Below are positions 63,779-64,000 of a DNA stretch of 64,000 bases, in pieces. Source of the stretch: Synergistaceae bacterium. Lineage in GTDB: Bacteria; Synergistota; Synergistia; Synergistales; Aminobacteriaceae. The position numbers and the translations under genes were made by a program. The stretch lies in assembly GCA_018436725.1 (NCBI GenBank), contig JAHDKT010000055.1:62001-126000 (forward strand), written 5' to 3'. Below the pieces are notes generated by a model, which made no database searches, was not told the origin of the DNA, and saw only the letters and a list, made by a program, of their open reading frames with translations. Every line of letters starts with the position of its first letter. Position 1 is the stretch's first letter.

Positions 63779-64000
63779 TCATTCTCCTTTCGAGTGTCCA
63801 CATGTATTGTTCGGGCGTTTTTCACCCGAGGAACGAGCGAATTCGTCAAAAACACGGGGGAGTTCTTCCAGAGTTACCTCTCGCAAAACCTTGCCTTTTT
63901 TAAAAATAACGGCCCCGCCCGGCGATCCGGCAACACCGAAATCGGCGTCCATCGCTTCCCGCGGACCGTTTACTTCACACCCCATCACCGCCACTGTGAG
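63779..64000 (-). CDS. ispG: 4-hydroxy-3-methylbut-2-enyl-diphosphate synthase IspG, C-terminal part
   Basis: This is the last 73 residues or so of IspG, the 4Fe-4S enzyme of the penultimate MEP pathway step. VAVMGCEVNGPREAMDADFGVAG contains a cluster cysteine and the glutamate ligand region; VIFKKGKVLREV follows. The frame is open to the window edge (CTC ACA codons precede), so the N-terminus is missing. dxs and ispA of the same pathway are at 43-46 kb. Confidence 0.9.
   Translation of the reverse strand, partial: LTVAVMGCEVNGPREAMDADFGVAGSPGGAVIFKKGKVLREVTLEELPRVFDEFARSSGEKRPNNTCGHSKGE

Overview
The window carries bacterial housekeeping DNA with very dense gene packing. Most neighbouring genes overlap by 1 to 20 nt, GTG and TTG starts are common, and no tRNA, rRNA operon, insertion sequence, prophage or CRISPR array was seen. 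The combination of a V/A-type ATPase, a MoeA fused to a periplasmic-binding-like domain, the AMMECR1/Memo/radical-SAM trio, an L27 with a cleavable N-terminal peptide next to its protease, and a non-sporulation SpoIID protein points to an anaerobe. My best guess is Synergistota, with a clostridial Firmicute as the alternative; this is inference from gene content, not proof. MurE has the DNPR signature expected for meso-diaminopimelate peptidoglycan.

Layout of the left half, mostly plus strand. 3-5632: the end of a V/A-ATPase operon (E partial, C, F, A, B, D), closed by a hairpin shared with a convergent cheR (5708-6514, minus). 6638-6969: RNase P RNA with its own promoter, followed by a terminator. 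7075-22864: the division and cell wall cluster mraZ-rsmH-ftsL-ftsI-murE-murF-mraY-murD-ftsW-murG-murC-ftsQ-ftsA-ftsZ, headed by four MraZ-type boxes in 10-bp register and closed by a terminator. murB and ddl are absent from it. 23140-29431: a SPOR-domain protein, then molybdenum cofactor genes (moeA, moeA with PBP-like domain, moaA, moaC, mogA/moaB). 29570-34632: rapZ-yvcK-whiA, then pgk-tpiA.

Layout of the right half, mostly minus strand. 46174 down to 34817: xseB-ispA-dxs-tlyA-nadK-recN, then rplU-prp-rpmA-obgE-nadD-LCP protein-rsfS, ending in a perfect 25-bp-arm terminator at 34746-34796. rplU has a near-consensus promoter at the end of recN. 46285-46479 is rpmB on the plus strand. 61370 down to 46494: nadE, yebC, ruvC-ruvA-ruvB, a frameshifted DUF2905 membrane protein, a SpoIID-like protein, queA, a Memo/AMMECR1 fusion, its radical SAM partner, mltG, a DUF4911-like protein, tldD, ftsK and thiN. 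An unrecognised gene (61434-62081) diverges from the nickel regulator nikR (plus). The right edge holds a zinc-ribbon protein, argF and the 3' end of ispG.

Functional themes are peptidoglycan synthesis and division, envelope maturation (MltG, LCP, SpoIID-like), ribosome assembly (L21, L27, L28, ObgE, RsfS, RsmH, TlyA), NAD metabolism (NadD, NadE, NadK), isoprenoid precursors (Dxs, IspG, IspA), and molybdenum/nickel biology. No wholly new system is proven. The points most worth checking are the frameshifted DUF2905 gene at a six-T run, the attenuator-like repeats before obgE, the Memo-AMMECR1 fusion beside its radical SAM enzyme, the Moco cluster with two MoeA proteins and an extended MogA, and the unrecognised gene next to nikR.
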